This document shows, one piece after another, positions 52,589 through 60,839 of a stretch of 64,000 nucleotides of DNA; the first letter of the stretch is position 1; every line of letters begins with the position of its first letter. The translations under genes and the position numbers were made by a program. Origin of the DNA: Evansella caseinilytica (GTDB lineage Bacteria; Bacillota; Bacilli; Bacillales; Salisediminibacteriaceae); the NCBI RefSeq assembly GCF_900107275.1, contig NZ_FNPI01000025.1, positions 1-64,000 of the forward strand, in the 5' to 3' direction. The notes under the pieces were generated by a model. The model did not search any database and was not told the origin of the DNA. It saw nothing but the letters and a program-made list of their open reading frames with translations.

Positions 52589-52661
52589 GGGATAAGATGT
52601 TCTTTTCATTAAAAAATCGATTATTACTCATATTTACAGGCCTCTTGACGGTACCGTTTAT
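52589..52661 (+). repeat. Source copy of the kinase 5' duplication
   Basis: These 73 bp, covering the GGAGGG-linked start of the kinase gene, recur at 50758-50830 with two mismatches. The 1.76 kb between the two copies holds the IS110 relic and the GH91 gene. Confidence 0.9.
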
Positions 52662-54366
52662 TATTTTATCGATTCTTATCCCCTCCTGGCTTACCTCCAT
52701 TATTCGGGAACAAACTCAGGAAAGAACAATGGTGATGATGGAACAGTTTTCCTTTTACTTTCAATCCATTGCAGATCAGGCGGAGAATTTAGGGAAACAA
52801 ACGCTAATCAATCAAACGACACAAGCGTGGTTGAAAAAAGAAAAGGAGCTGGGCGCTGAACATATTGAAACAGTGGCGTTGAAAAGAGAGTTGAAAGCCC
52901 TTCTGTCTTCGATGATAATTAATAATTCCCAAGGAATGTCCGTTTCAATTATTTTGGAAGACGGATCAGGGATGTGGGTAAACCAGGAATTCGTTAATGA
53001 ACTTGACTGGTTAGACAATATGTACGGGGTGGATCGATTTATTGCGGCGCATTTGGATGTTGACCAGCCTTCTCTTGAAATGAGAGAACAGCCGGTAAAC
53101 AGCTATATTCTTCCCCTATTTGATATTAACACGTTAGTGACACGAGGGGTGATCAAAGTAAACATCCCGTCTCATTTATTGAAGGATGCCTTAGATCAGG
53201 TAACAATCGGAGAAAACGGCGGTGCTTTTGTTGTCAATGGTATGGGGGAAAATCTCCTGTCCGGGAAAGTTTCATCAGTCATTCAACAGGCAGTGAAGGA
53301 AATAGAAGGTCGCTCCGAAAAAAAAGGATTCATTAAAACAGAGGAGAACGGGGAAGCGTTCTTGCTTTTTTATCAAAGCCTTCCTATCAATGAATGGGTT
53401 CTCATTAATCAAGTGAAAGAATCGGATTTATTCGGACAAGTGAATCAGCTGCAACGGCATCTGTTCCTTGCAAGCGGGGTATTATTTGTGATTACGGTTA
53501 TCGCCTCTTATCTGCTGTCATCGACGATTGTTCAGCCGTTAGGTCAGTTAGCGAAAGCGATGAAATATATTGAAACCGGTGATTTTAATGGAGCCAGGGA
53601 ATACATGCCGTCGATTAAATCAAGAAATAATGAAGTGAGCTACTTAATTAAGGTTGTCGAGCGGACGGTTACAAAATTAAAACGGCTGATCGATACGGAA
53701 TATGAAGCGAATATTCGACGAAAAGATGCGGAATATAAAGCGTTGCTTCTTCAAATAAATCCCCACTTTCTAAATAACACGCTGGAAATTATCAGCGGGT
53801 TGGCGGCTCAGGGAAAAAATGAAGAAGTAATGAATATCAGCAGCTATTTAGGCAAGATGCTAAGCTATTCTTTAAATACAAAACAGACATTAGTCACACT
53901 GGGGGACGAGGCTAATTATATAAGCAACTATCGACGAATTCTAAAATTGAGGTACGAAGAAGCTTTGAAGATGGAAATGGAAATGGCTCCGGAAGTCATG
54001 ACCAATCCCATCATTAAATTTGTTTTACAACCTCTTGTAGAAAACGCGGTTAAATATAGTTTTATCGACGATAACGAAGCAACTATTTATATAGAAATGA
54101 AGAAAAGCAACGAGAATGTTGTGATCACGATTAAAGACAAAGGGACAGGCATGAAGCCGGAATTGGTAGAGCAGCTGAAACAGAAAGAACATGAGCCCGT
54201 CAGTGTTCTGGACAGTCAGGGGAAAAGTATCGGCCTGCGAAACGTAATAGAGCGGTTAAAAATATATTATGGTTCACACTTTCAATTTGAGATTGAATCA
54301 CAGCTAGGGAATGGGACAAAAATCACCTTAAGCATTCCATTTACAAGGGAGGAGGAGACAGGATGA
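52597..54366 (+). CDS. Sensor histidine kinase, YesM type
   Basis: A 589-residue membrane kinase. Two transmembrane helices (about 8-28 and 290-310) enclose an extracellular dCache-like sensor, followed by a HAMP domain, the His_kinase segment INPHFLNNTLEII (His390) and a HATPase with LVENAVKYS and DKGTGM. This is the YesM class that senses extracellular sugars or sugar-binding proteins. GGAGGG precedes the ATG, and the stop overlaps the response-regulator start. Confidence 0.93.
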   Translation: MFFSLKNRLLLIFTGLLTVPFIILSILIPSWLTSIIREQTQERTMVMMEQFSFYFQSIADQAENLGKQTLINQTTQAWLKKEKELGAEHIETVALKRELKALLSSMIINNSQGMSVSIILEDGSGMWVNQEFVNELDWLDNMYGVDRFIAAHLDVDQPSLEMREQPVNSYILPLFDINTLVTRGVIKVNIPSHLLKDALDQVTIGENGGAFVVNGMGENLLSGKVSSVIQQAVKEIEGRSEKKGFIKTEENGEAFLLFYQSLPINEWVLINQVKESDLFGQVNQLQRHLFLASGVLFVITVIASYLLSSTIVQPLGQLAKAMKYIETGDFNGAREYMPSIKSRNNEVSYLIKVVERTVTKLKRLIDTEYEANIRRKDAEYKALLLQINPHFLNNTLEIISGLAAQGKNEEVMNISSYLGKMLSYSLNTKQTLVTLGDEANYISNYRRILKLRYEEALKMEMEMAPEVMTNPIIKFVLQPLVENAVKYSFIDDNEATIYIEMKKSNENVVITIKDKGTGMKPELVEQLKQKEHEPVSVLDSQGKSIGLRNVIERLKIYYGSHFQFEIESQLGNGTKITLSIPFTREEETG

Positions 54367-55940
54367 ATGTGCTGATTGTTGATGATGAGATACAGATTCG
54401 TAAAGGACTGAAGGTAAAAGTCAATTGGGAAAAAGAAGGCTTTCGGCTTGTTGGGGAAGCTTCTAATGGAATCGAAGCGATGGATATATTGGAGAAACAG
54501 CCGGTTGATTTGATTATTACAGATGTTCGCATGCCTAAAGCAGATGGTTTGGAATTAGCCAGGCTGTGCCACAAACGATATAAGCACATCAAAGTGATTG
54601 TTTTGTCCGGGTATGCTGATTTTGAATATGTTAAGACTTCTATGAAAGAAGGAGTAAGGGATTATTTGTTAAAGCCGGTTTCTCCGGAGGAATTAAGAGC
54701 TGCGTTACGAGTCATGTATCGGGAATTAGAAGAAGAAAAGAAAAAACGGCGAGAGCTGGATCATATAAGCCGGTTAGCCAACTCTCATTTGCAGGAAGCG
54801 CAGGAACAGTACCTGCTTTTTCTTGTAATGGATGAATGGGAAGACGCTTATTTAGTAAAGGAAAGATTAAAGCAATTACAGTTGGAGCCATTAACACAAG
54901 ACGAAATAAAAGCGCAGATAATAACGATTGAAATGAGAGCGGAGCCCAAAAGAGTAAAGGAACTGTGGCATCCATTTCAGCTGTTGTCGAGAGAAACGAC
55001 CCAAAACCAATCAAGTATATACTTTTTTATCAATCCTAACTATCGGTATATGATTCATTTTTTAGTACTGATAAATAAAGAGACAAACATCCACCATTTT
55101 ATAAGTTATTTTCAACAACAAGCAAAAAAGCTAATGAATATAGATACGGTAATCGCAGTAGGACAACAGGCTAATGGTCTAGAAAAATTAACGGATAGTT
55201 ATATATCCAGCCTTCTTTCGTGGAGTCAAAGCCCAATAGGAATATTATCACAAGTGGTAGATTCAACTTCTCTATATGATGATATCTATGATCTATCAGC
55301 TGATCATCAAAAGAGGCTGATAAACGTCATTGAGAGTTTACAATTATGTAAATTCAAACAGCATCTGGAGGATATATTTGAAGAAATAGAACATCCCTCG
55401 GTCTGGTCGTTTTCTTTTTTGGCAAATCGAACTTTATTTTTATTAGGGTCGATGGCGAAAAAATACGATATGGAGTCGGGAAAGTTAAAAAAGTGGATTT
55501 GGGAGTGTCAGCAGGACATCTGGAAATATCATTCCCAGGATCAGGTGAAAGAGAGCTTAAACCAATTGGCAGCGAGTATTATTGAGCAGATCAGATTAGC
55601 ACGCTTTTCAAATGGAAAACTTATCGTTGAAAGTATTAAGCATTATTTAGATGAGCATTATGCAGCGGAAATTACATTAACCTCTTTATCGATGATGTAT
55701 CATATGAACAGCGCTTATTTATCAGAGTTATTTAAAAGCCATATTGGTGAAAACTTTAGTGATTATTTAACGAAAGTGAGAATGGAGAAAGCAAAATTTT
55801 TTCTGAAAGATCCGGAATTAAAGATTATTGATATTGCCAGCTTAGTCGGTTTTTCAAACTCCGGATATTTTAGTACGGTGTTTAAAAAGTATTTCGGCAG
55901 CACACCTGTTGAATATAGAAAATCATTGGAAGTTGTATAA
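54363..55940 (+). CDS. AraC-type response regulator, YesN type
   Basis: A 525-residue regulator with an N-terminal receiver (IVDDE, phospho-acceptor Asp54 in IITDVRMPK, LLKP), a long middle domain and a C-terminal AraC/XylS double helix-turn-helix (LTSLSMMYHMNSAYLSELFK, VGFSNSGYFSTVFKKYFG). Cognate to the kinase just upstream (ATGA overlap). Likely activator of the fructan genes; a candidate direct-repeat operator lies at 57315-57352. Confidence 0.93.
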   Translation: MNVLIVDDEIQIRKGLKVKVNWEKEGFRLVGEASNGIEAMDILEKQPVDLIITDVRMPKADGLELARLCHKRYKHIKVIVLSGYADFEYVKTSMKEGVRDYLLKPVSPEELRAALRVMYRELEEEKKKRRELDHISRLANSHLQEAQEQYLLFLVMDEWEDAYLVKERLKQLQLEPLTQDEIKAQIITIEMRAEPKRVKELWHPFQLLSRETTQNQSSIYFFINPNYRYMIHFLVLINKETNIHHFISYFQQQAKKLMNIDTVIAVGQQANGLEKLTDSYISSLLSWSQSPIGILSQVVDSTSLYDDIYDLSADHQKRLINVIESLQLCKFKQHLEDIFEEIEHPSVWSFSFLANRTLFLLGSMAKKYDMESGKLKKWIWECQQDIWKYHSQDQVKESLNQLAASIIEQIRLARFSNGKLIVESIKHYLDEHYAAEITLTSLSMMYHMNSAYLSELFKSHIGENFSDYLTKVRMEKAKFFLKDPELKIIDIASLVGFSNSGYFSTVFKKYFGSTPVEYRKSLEVV

Positions 55941-55972
55941 ACTCTTTTTGCCGGGATCGGGGGTGCCTGTTT

Positions 55973-57295
55973 ATGCGTAAAGAATATTTGATCACGTTTT
56001 TTGTAATGATCGGGATTGTATGTATCGTTTTGCTGTTTTTATTCCACTCTTTTTCCATTCACCTCGATGACCAACTAGGAGAGGCAGATCTTCATGGCGA
56101 GGAAGTCGTTTTATCTTTTTGGAGAAATTACGGGAACGACTTGGAGAACCTTGCTTTTCAGGAACTGGTAGCGGATTTTGAACAATTATATCCTGAGATA
56201 AAAGTCCAGTTGCACTCGATTCCATACGGTGATTATGAAATGAGAGTAAGAACAGAGTTTGCTACAGGTCAACGACCCGATATATTAATGATCGACAGCC
56301 CCAATCTAGCCCTGTACGCTGATAATGGGATACTGAGACCGCTAAATGACTATATAGAGATAGGCTCCCTTGATGATTTTCCGCCAGCGACCTTGCAGGG
56401 TCTTTATTATGAAGAAAATCTGTATTTACTGCCAATAGTAGAATCAAGTATTGCGTTGTTTTACAATATCCCTCTGTTTGAAGAAGCCGGCCTTTCTCTT
56501 CCATCGAAAAAAATTGATGAACCATTGACATGGGAAGAAGTAAGAGAATACGCCATCCAGATTACTTCCCTTAGTGAAGACTATTATGGAATTGATCCGG
56601 CTCAAGGCTTTGCCGCCGGAGAATCTGCAGCTTATTTTAAACTGCCGATCCTATGGCAATTTGGTGCAGATGTATTGAGTATGGATGGAGAAACAGCAGA
56701 AGGATATTTAAATTCCCCGGAAGCATTAAATGCCTTGGCTTTTTATCAGGATTTGTACCAGGTTACGGAAGTAGCGTCGGCAGATATGACGTCTGACCCG
56801 TTTGAAAATGGTGTTCTGGGGATGACTGTATTGGGATCATGGGCGATCTCAGAATTGGAAGGAAAACATCAGTTAGTTTTGGATGAAGACTTTGGTGTGG
56901 CGCCGCTGCCGAAAGAAAAATATCAGATCGCTCCCAGTGGTGGCTGGTCTTTAGCAATAACCGCGGATTCTAAGCATCCGGAAGAGGGATGGAAATTTAT
57001 TGAATTTGTAACAGGAAAAGCGGGAATGCAGAAGTACGTGCAAATAACAGGCGATATTCCGGCAAGGTACTCTGTTGCCGAGGCCATCCCTGAGTTAAAT
57101 GAATATCCGTTGAATATTTTTATGGAACAAGCTCATTATTATTCCAAAAATCGCCCGGTTACCGTTGTTTATCCAGCAATAAGCGAAGCCGTTAAACGAT
57201 TGTTTGAGGAGGTTGGCATGGAAAATAAAGATGTAAGGGAGGCGGCAGATCAAGCTGTATCATCCATTCAATCAGCTTTGGAAGAGAACAGATAA
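55973..57295 (+). CDS. Family 1 extracellular sugar-binding protein, membrane-anchored
   Basis: A 440-residue solute-binding protein of the carbohydrate (CUT1) type: LSFWRNYGNDLENLAF, YPEIKVQLHSIPYGDYEMRV, TGQRPDILMID, GWSLAITADSKHPEEGWKFI. The N-terminus is an uncleaved-looking hydrophobic anchor (ITFFVMIGIVCIVLLFLF) with no lipobox cysteine. It follows the YesMN-like pair by 32 bp and has no permease genes directly after it, so it may be an accessory sensor protein for the kinase rather than the importer subunit. Confidence 0.85.
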   Translation: MRKEYLITFFVMIGIVCIVLLFLFHSFSIHLDDQLGEADLHGEEVVLSFWRNYGNDLENLAFQELVADFEQLYPEIKVQLHSIPYGDYEMRVRTEFATGQRPDILMIDSPNLALYADNGILRPLNDYIEIGSLDDFPPATLQGLYYEENLYLLPIVESSIALFYNIPLFEEAGLSLPSKKIDEPLTWEEVREYAIQITSLSEDYYGIDPAQGFAAGESAAYFKLPILWQFGADVLSMDGETAEGYLNSPEALNALAFYQDLYQVTEVASADMTSDPFENGVLGMTVLGSWAISELEGKHQLVLDEDFGVAPLPKEKYQIAPSGGWSLAITADSKHPEEGWKFIEFVTGKAGMQKYVQITGDIPARYSVAEAIPELNEYPLNIFMEQAHYYSKNRPVTVVYPAISEAVKRLFEEVGMENKDVREAADQAVSSIQSALEENR

Positions 57296-57314
57296 GCTGT
57301 CAGCAGTATGGAAT

Positions 57315-57352
57315 TCTGAACATTTTAAAACGACCAGTCTGAACATTTTAAA
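57315..57352 (+). promoter_or_regulatory. Candidate AraC-type operator (direct repeat)
   Basis: TCTGAACATTTTAAA occurs exactly twice (57315-57329 and 57338-57352), 23 bp from start to start, about two helical turns. AraC-type regulators bind such direct repeats. A TATGAT -10-like element follows at 57375. It lies upstream of the YesL-like gene. Confidence 0.45.
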
Positions 57353-57417
57353 CTATTTTTTGTATATGCCCTGTTATGATGAAAAGAAACGCAACGTTGA
57401 AAGCAGTGTGATGGAAC

Positions 57418-58032
57418 ATGGTTGAGATGTCCAGGTGGTATATACGCCTCGGTAATTGGTGTTTTAATTTAGTGTTATTGAATCTGCTGTGGCTGTTATT
57501 TACAGTTGGTGGTCTGGTGTTGTTTGGGATATTCCCTGCTACAGCCGCTTTGTTTTCTGTATTAAGACATATGCTCACGAAAGACGAGGATGTTGCTGTT
57601 ATTCCATTGTTCGGGAAAAAGTTTAAGGAAGAATTTCTAATGGCCAATGCCCTCGGATATATCAGCAGTCTGGGGGCACTTATTTTATTCATTAACTTGA
57701 GGATTCTTCAACAATTTGAACCATCGACCATACGCTCTATATTATTCGGTGCTACCGTAGTGATCGCCATCATCTATGGTTTCATTTTCATGTATCTGTA
57801 CCCGCTTTTTGTTCATATGAAAGTAAAGCTTGTCGATTATATCAAGCTTGCCTTCTTCATGGCAATCGCAAAACCGCTGCACACGGTGTTAAATGTATCA
57901 GGTATGGCATGCATTTGGATGATTTACGGTTGGCTGCCTGTGCTGATCTTTGTCTTTGGAATCAGCCTGCCGGCGCTTGTTTTAATGAGAGTCGCTTTAA
58001 TATCCTTGCCAAAGCAGGAACACACGCAATGA
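57418..58032 (+). CDS. YesL-like membrane protein (DUF624)
   Basis: A 204-residue membrane protein with about five hydrophobic segments and the DUF624 pattern (LGNWCFNLVLLNLLWLLFTV, GIFPATAALFSVLRH). YesL-type proteins occur beside YesMN systems and LplABC-type importers in Firmicutes; function unknown. The start is ATG at 57418 or ATG at 57427, and neither has a strong ribosome-binding site. Confidence 0.82.
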   Translation: MVEMSRWYIRLGNWCFNLVLLNLLWLLFTVGGLVLFGIFPATAALFSVLRHMLTKDEDVAVIPLFGKKFKEEFLMANALGYISSLGALILFINLRILQQFEPSTIRSILFGATVVIAIIYGFIFMYLYPLFVHMKVKLVDYIKLAFFMAIAKPLHTVLNVSGMACIWMIYGWLPVLIFVFGISLPALVLMRVALISLPKQEHTQ

Positions 58033-58043
58033 TGGCGCTTTAA

Positions 58044-58450
58044 GTGTTTGTTCAAAAAGACGGTTTTTATCTTTTTGAACAAATACGAAGCAATGAGCCG
58101 TTCTTCACTGAGACACTGCGAACTGTCTCATCGTGTCATCGCACGCGATGGCACTTGGACAGACGTCGGTGCTCTACTAGCAGAGGAAGAGACAATAAGT
58201 GGAGCCGATGCATTCTTTTCAGGCCGGCTGTGGGTGGTTTTCTCGGAGCCAGGATGGCGACATTCCGCTGTTACTCACAGGACGTGAGTGGTACTTAAGC
58301 GGAATTGGAGGATGGCGACATTCCGCCGTTGCCCACAAATGCAACTTGAATGTGCTTCACGAGTCAATTTGCGTCGAGTAACCGCAGACGCAGGACGGGG
58401 GCAACGGCGGAATTGGGCGCATCGTGCGGAACCATGGCCCTTTTGAACAC
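58044..58450 (-). repeat. Family B modular repeat, long copy (minus orientation)
   Basis: About 407 bp bounded by TGTTTGTTCAAAAAGA (left) and CCCTTTTGAACACGCTC (right). In minus orientation it carries all modules seen in the copies at 23362 and 44274, with the CGGAATGTCGCCATCC module present twice. At the left end is the family C hairpin. Open frames inside are chance. Confidence 0.85.
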
Positions 58451-58465
58451 GCTCTTTAAGAGAAG

Positions 58466-58605
58466 GCTCAAAATATGCAGGAAACAGGGCTTGTGGTTTC
58501 TTCGTTGCGCAGTCACTATGCTGCTGACGCACTTTGTGGTGTCCGCTGCGCTGCTCGTTCCTGCCGTGATTCGACCTTCCTGCCGCTATTGTGTCCTCTT
58601 TTCTG
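58466..58605 (-). repeat. Family A repeat (minus orientation)
   Basis: The reverse complement matches the ssb-rpsR family A repeats: TTCTTCGTTGCGCAGTCACT, GTCCGCTGCGCTGCTCG, CTGCCG...TTCGACCTTC, GCCGCTATTGTGTCCTC. It directly follows the family B copy; its last ~45 bp are also part of the 228-bp duplication. Confidence 0.8.
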
Positions 58606-58788
58606 ATCACATACGCAATGTTTTTTTTACATTCCCCTCTCAAAACAAAGGAACCGCTTACATATCCCGAAGATTTTAAAAAGCAAATACCAAAGATATT
58701 GAAATATTATTGGAAACCGTTTTGATATCTTTAATGATGAAACAAGGATACGAACAACAAAGGCTGCTTTCGTAAACGATGTTGCTTT
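58560..58788 (+). repeat. 228-bp direct duplication, right copy
   Basis: Counterpart of 48511-48738, including the AAAGATAT (58692) / ATATCTTT (58732) pair around TTGGAAACCGTTTTG. It ends about 120 bp before the permease gene, the same distance as the left copy from the GH32 gene. Confidence 0.88.
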
Positions 58789-58854
58789 GGACCCACACCT
58801 ATGCGCATAGTGTGAAGCGCATAGCTTGAGACGTATGGCATGGTCCAAAAGCAA
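58782..58854 (+). promoter_or_regulatory. Inverted repeat in the leader of the ABC importer operon
   Basis: TTGCTTTGGACC (58782-58793) pairs with GGTCCAAAAGCAA (58842-58854) with one bulge. The interior contains CTATGCGCATAG and a further GCGCATAGC. The left GH32 leader diverges exactly at this point. It may be an attenuator-like RNA structure or a small inserted element. Confidence 0.4.
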
Positions 58855-58909
58855 AGCGCGGCAATCTTTATGGAAAAGAGCCAATAGAAAAAAGTAAGGT
58901 GGGTATCAT

Positions 58910-59854
58910 ATGGCGGAAAAACCAGGCCATTCAATCATTAGTATTCAAAAAAATAAGCGTTCGTTTGAGTACATCCGCAAGAACTTTATCTTGTATTTAT
59001 TTTTAGCGCCGGCTGTTATGTTAGTGTTTATCTTCAACTATATTCCGATGTACGGTGTGACGATTGCGTTTAAGGATTTTAGCCCGATCAAAGGAATATT
59101 AAACAGTGAATGGGTGGGATTTGAGCACTTTACAAGCTTCCTGCAATCGCCCAATTTCCAGCAAATTTTTATGAACACCCTGAAGCTGAGTACTTTTGGA
59201 TTACTATTAGGGTTCCCTGTCCCGGTTATTTTAGCGCTGATGTTAAATCAAGTTAGAAGAGCAGGCATCAAAAAGCATATTCAATTAATCATTTATGCAC
59301 CACATTTTATATCGGTTGTTGTGATAGTAGGAATGCTGTTTATTTTTCTTTCACCTGCGGGACCTTTAAACAACATTTTATCTGTATTTACAGATAAACC
59401 GATTTCCTTTATGTCAGATCCGAATTATTTCCGGACGATTTTTATCGTTTCAGGAATATGGCAGGGAGCCGGGTTTGCTTCGATTATCTATTTAGCTGCT
59501 TTATCGAATACAGATCCACAGCTGCATGATGCGGCAACGCTTGATGGAGCCTCATTGTTACAACGAATATGGCATATTGATATCCAAGTGTTAAAGCCAA
59601 CGATGACCGTGTTATTTATTCTGGCTGTCGGCGGGATCATGTCGGTGGGATTTGAAAAAGCCTATTTACTGCAAACAGATATGAATTTACCGACATCGGA
59701 AATCATTGACACCTATGTGTATAAGCGAGGTTTACAAGCGGGAGATTGGTCCTTTGGAGCGGCCGTCGGTTTATTTAATTCCGTTATTAGTTTGGCTTTA
59801 TTAGTCATCGTTAACTATGTTGTCAAAAAACTTAACGGCGAAACGCTTTACTAG
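58910..59854 (+). CDS. ABC sugar transporter permease, LplB type
   Basis: A 314-residue inner-membrane subunit of a CUT1-type importer with six predicted helices and the EAA-like loop (ALSNTDPQLHDAATLDGASL) that contacts the ATPase. The N-terminus (FILYLFLAPAVMLVFIFNYI, IAFKDFSP) is typical of LplB/YteP. AAGGTGGG precedes the ATG. No ATPase gene is nearby; such importers usually share MsmX. Confidence 0.93.
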   Translation: MAEKPGHSIISIQKNKRSFEYIRKNFILYLFLAPAVMLVFIFNYIPMYGVTIAFKDFSPIKGILNSEWVGFEHFTSFLQSPNFQQIFMNTLKLSTFGLLLGFPVPVILALMLNQVRRAGIKKHIQLIIYAPHFISVVVIVGMLFIFLSPAGPLNNILSVFTDKPISFMSDPNYFRTIFIVSGIWQGAGFASIIYLAALSNTDPQLHDAATLDGASLLQRIWHIDIQVLKPTMTVLFILAVGGIMSVGFEKAYLLQTDMNLPTSEIIDTYVYKRGLQAGDWSFGAAVGLFNSVISLALLVIVNYVVKKLNGETLY

Positions 59855-59871
59855 AGAGGAAGTTTTTCAAA

Positions 59872-60816
59872 ATGAATGATTTAATGGTGGGATTAGACAA
59901 AAAGAAAAGAAAAAAGATCGGCCAGGCGAAAAATCGCCTGATAAATAATTCAAAATCAGACCGCGTTATTTTGTTTATCAATAAAATGCTGTTGATTTTC
60001 GTCGTCATTATTGTGCTTGTTCCGCTTTTATATGTCTTGATAGGTTCGTTTTTACAGCCTCAGGTACTGTTAACACAAGGAATTTCTTTTAATCCGGAGC
60101 ATTGGTCTTTGGATGGTTATCGCAGAATTTTTAATGACGGCTCGATCCTGCGCGGGTTTTTAAATTCCATTATGTATGCCACCGGTTTTACAGTCATTTC
60201 TGTAGGTGTAACGATACTGGCAGGCTATTCCTTATCCGTCGATGGCTTGGTGGGAAAAAAGTTTTTTATGGTCTTTTTCCTGTTCACAATGTTCTTTAAC
60301 GGCGGGATGGTTCCTACTTATTTACTGGTTAAAGAGCTGGGGCTGATTAACACTGTATGGGCTGTCATTTTACCGGGTGCTATCGGGGTGTGGAATATTA
60401 TCCTTGCCCGAACATACTTTAAGGGCTTGCCTAATGAATTGAAAGAAGCTGCAAGAATTGACGGAGCATCCGACGTTAAAATCTTTTTATCGATCATCCT
60501 CCCGTTGTCAAAGCCGATTATTTTCGTATTAGCTCTCTATGCATTTATAGGTCAGTGGAATTCTTATTTTCAAGCGATGATCTATTTAGAAGACCGCTCG
60601 CTTTATCCTTTGCAGTTGATTCTCCGGGAAATACTTATTCAAAATGAAGTTCAGCCGGGCATGATTGCCGATCAACTTGCAAGAGCTGAAATGCAGAGGG
60701 TGGCAGAGATGATTAAGTACTCGGCGATTGTTGTATCAAGCTTACCGTTGCTGATCATGTATCCGTTTTTCCAGAAGTATTTTGAAAAGGGTGTCATGGT
60801 TGGTTCATTAAAATAA
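59872..60816 (+). CDS. ABC sugar transporter permease, LplC type
   Basis: A 314-residue second permease with six helices and the EAA loop (GLPNELKEAARIDGASDVKI). It resembles LplC/YtcP-type subunits (FFNGGMVPTYLLVKELGL, ending FFQKYFEKGVMVGSLK). It forms a heterodimer with the preceding permease, from which it is separated by 17 bp. Confidence 0.93.
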   Translation: MNDLMVGLDKKKRKKIGQAKNRLINNSKSDRVILFINKMLLIFVVIIVLVPLLYVLIGSFLQPQVLLTQGISFNPEHWSLDGYRRIFNDGSILRGFLNSIMYATGFTVISVGVTILAGYSLSVDGLVGKKFFMVFFLFTMFFNGGMVPTYLLVKELGLINTVWAVILPGAIGVWNIILARTYFKGLPNELKEAARIDGASDVKIFLSIILPLSKPIIFVLALYAFIGQWNSYFQAMIYLEDRSLYPLQLILREILIQNEVQPGMIADQLARAEMQRVAEMIKYSAIVVSSLPLLIMYPFFQKYFEKGVMVGSLK

Positions 60817-60839
60817 ACTTCAGAAGAGAGGGAACTCAG

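Noticed and set aside
58044-58381. Cys/Arg-rich small proteins after the YesL-like gene
   Set aside because: They lie wholly in a family B repeat, and the matching DNA at 44274-44517 is read in a different orientation and context.
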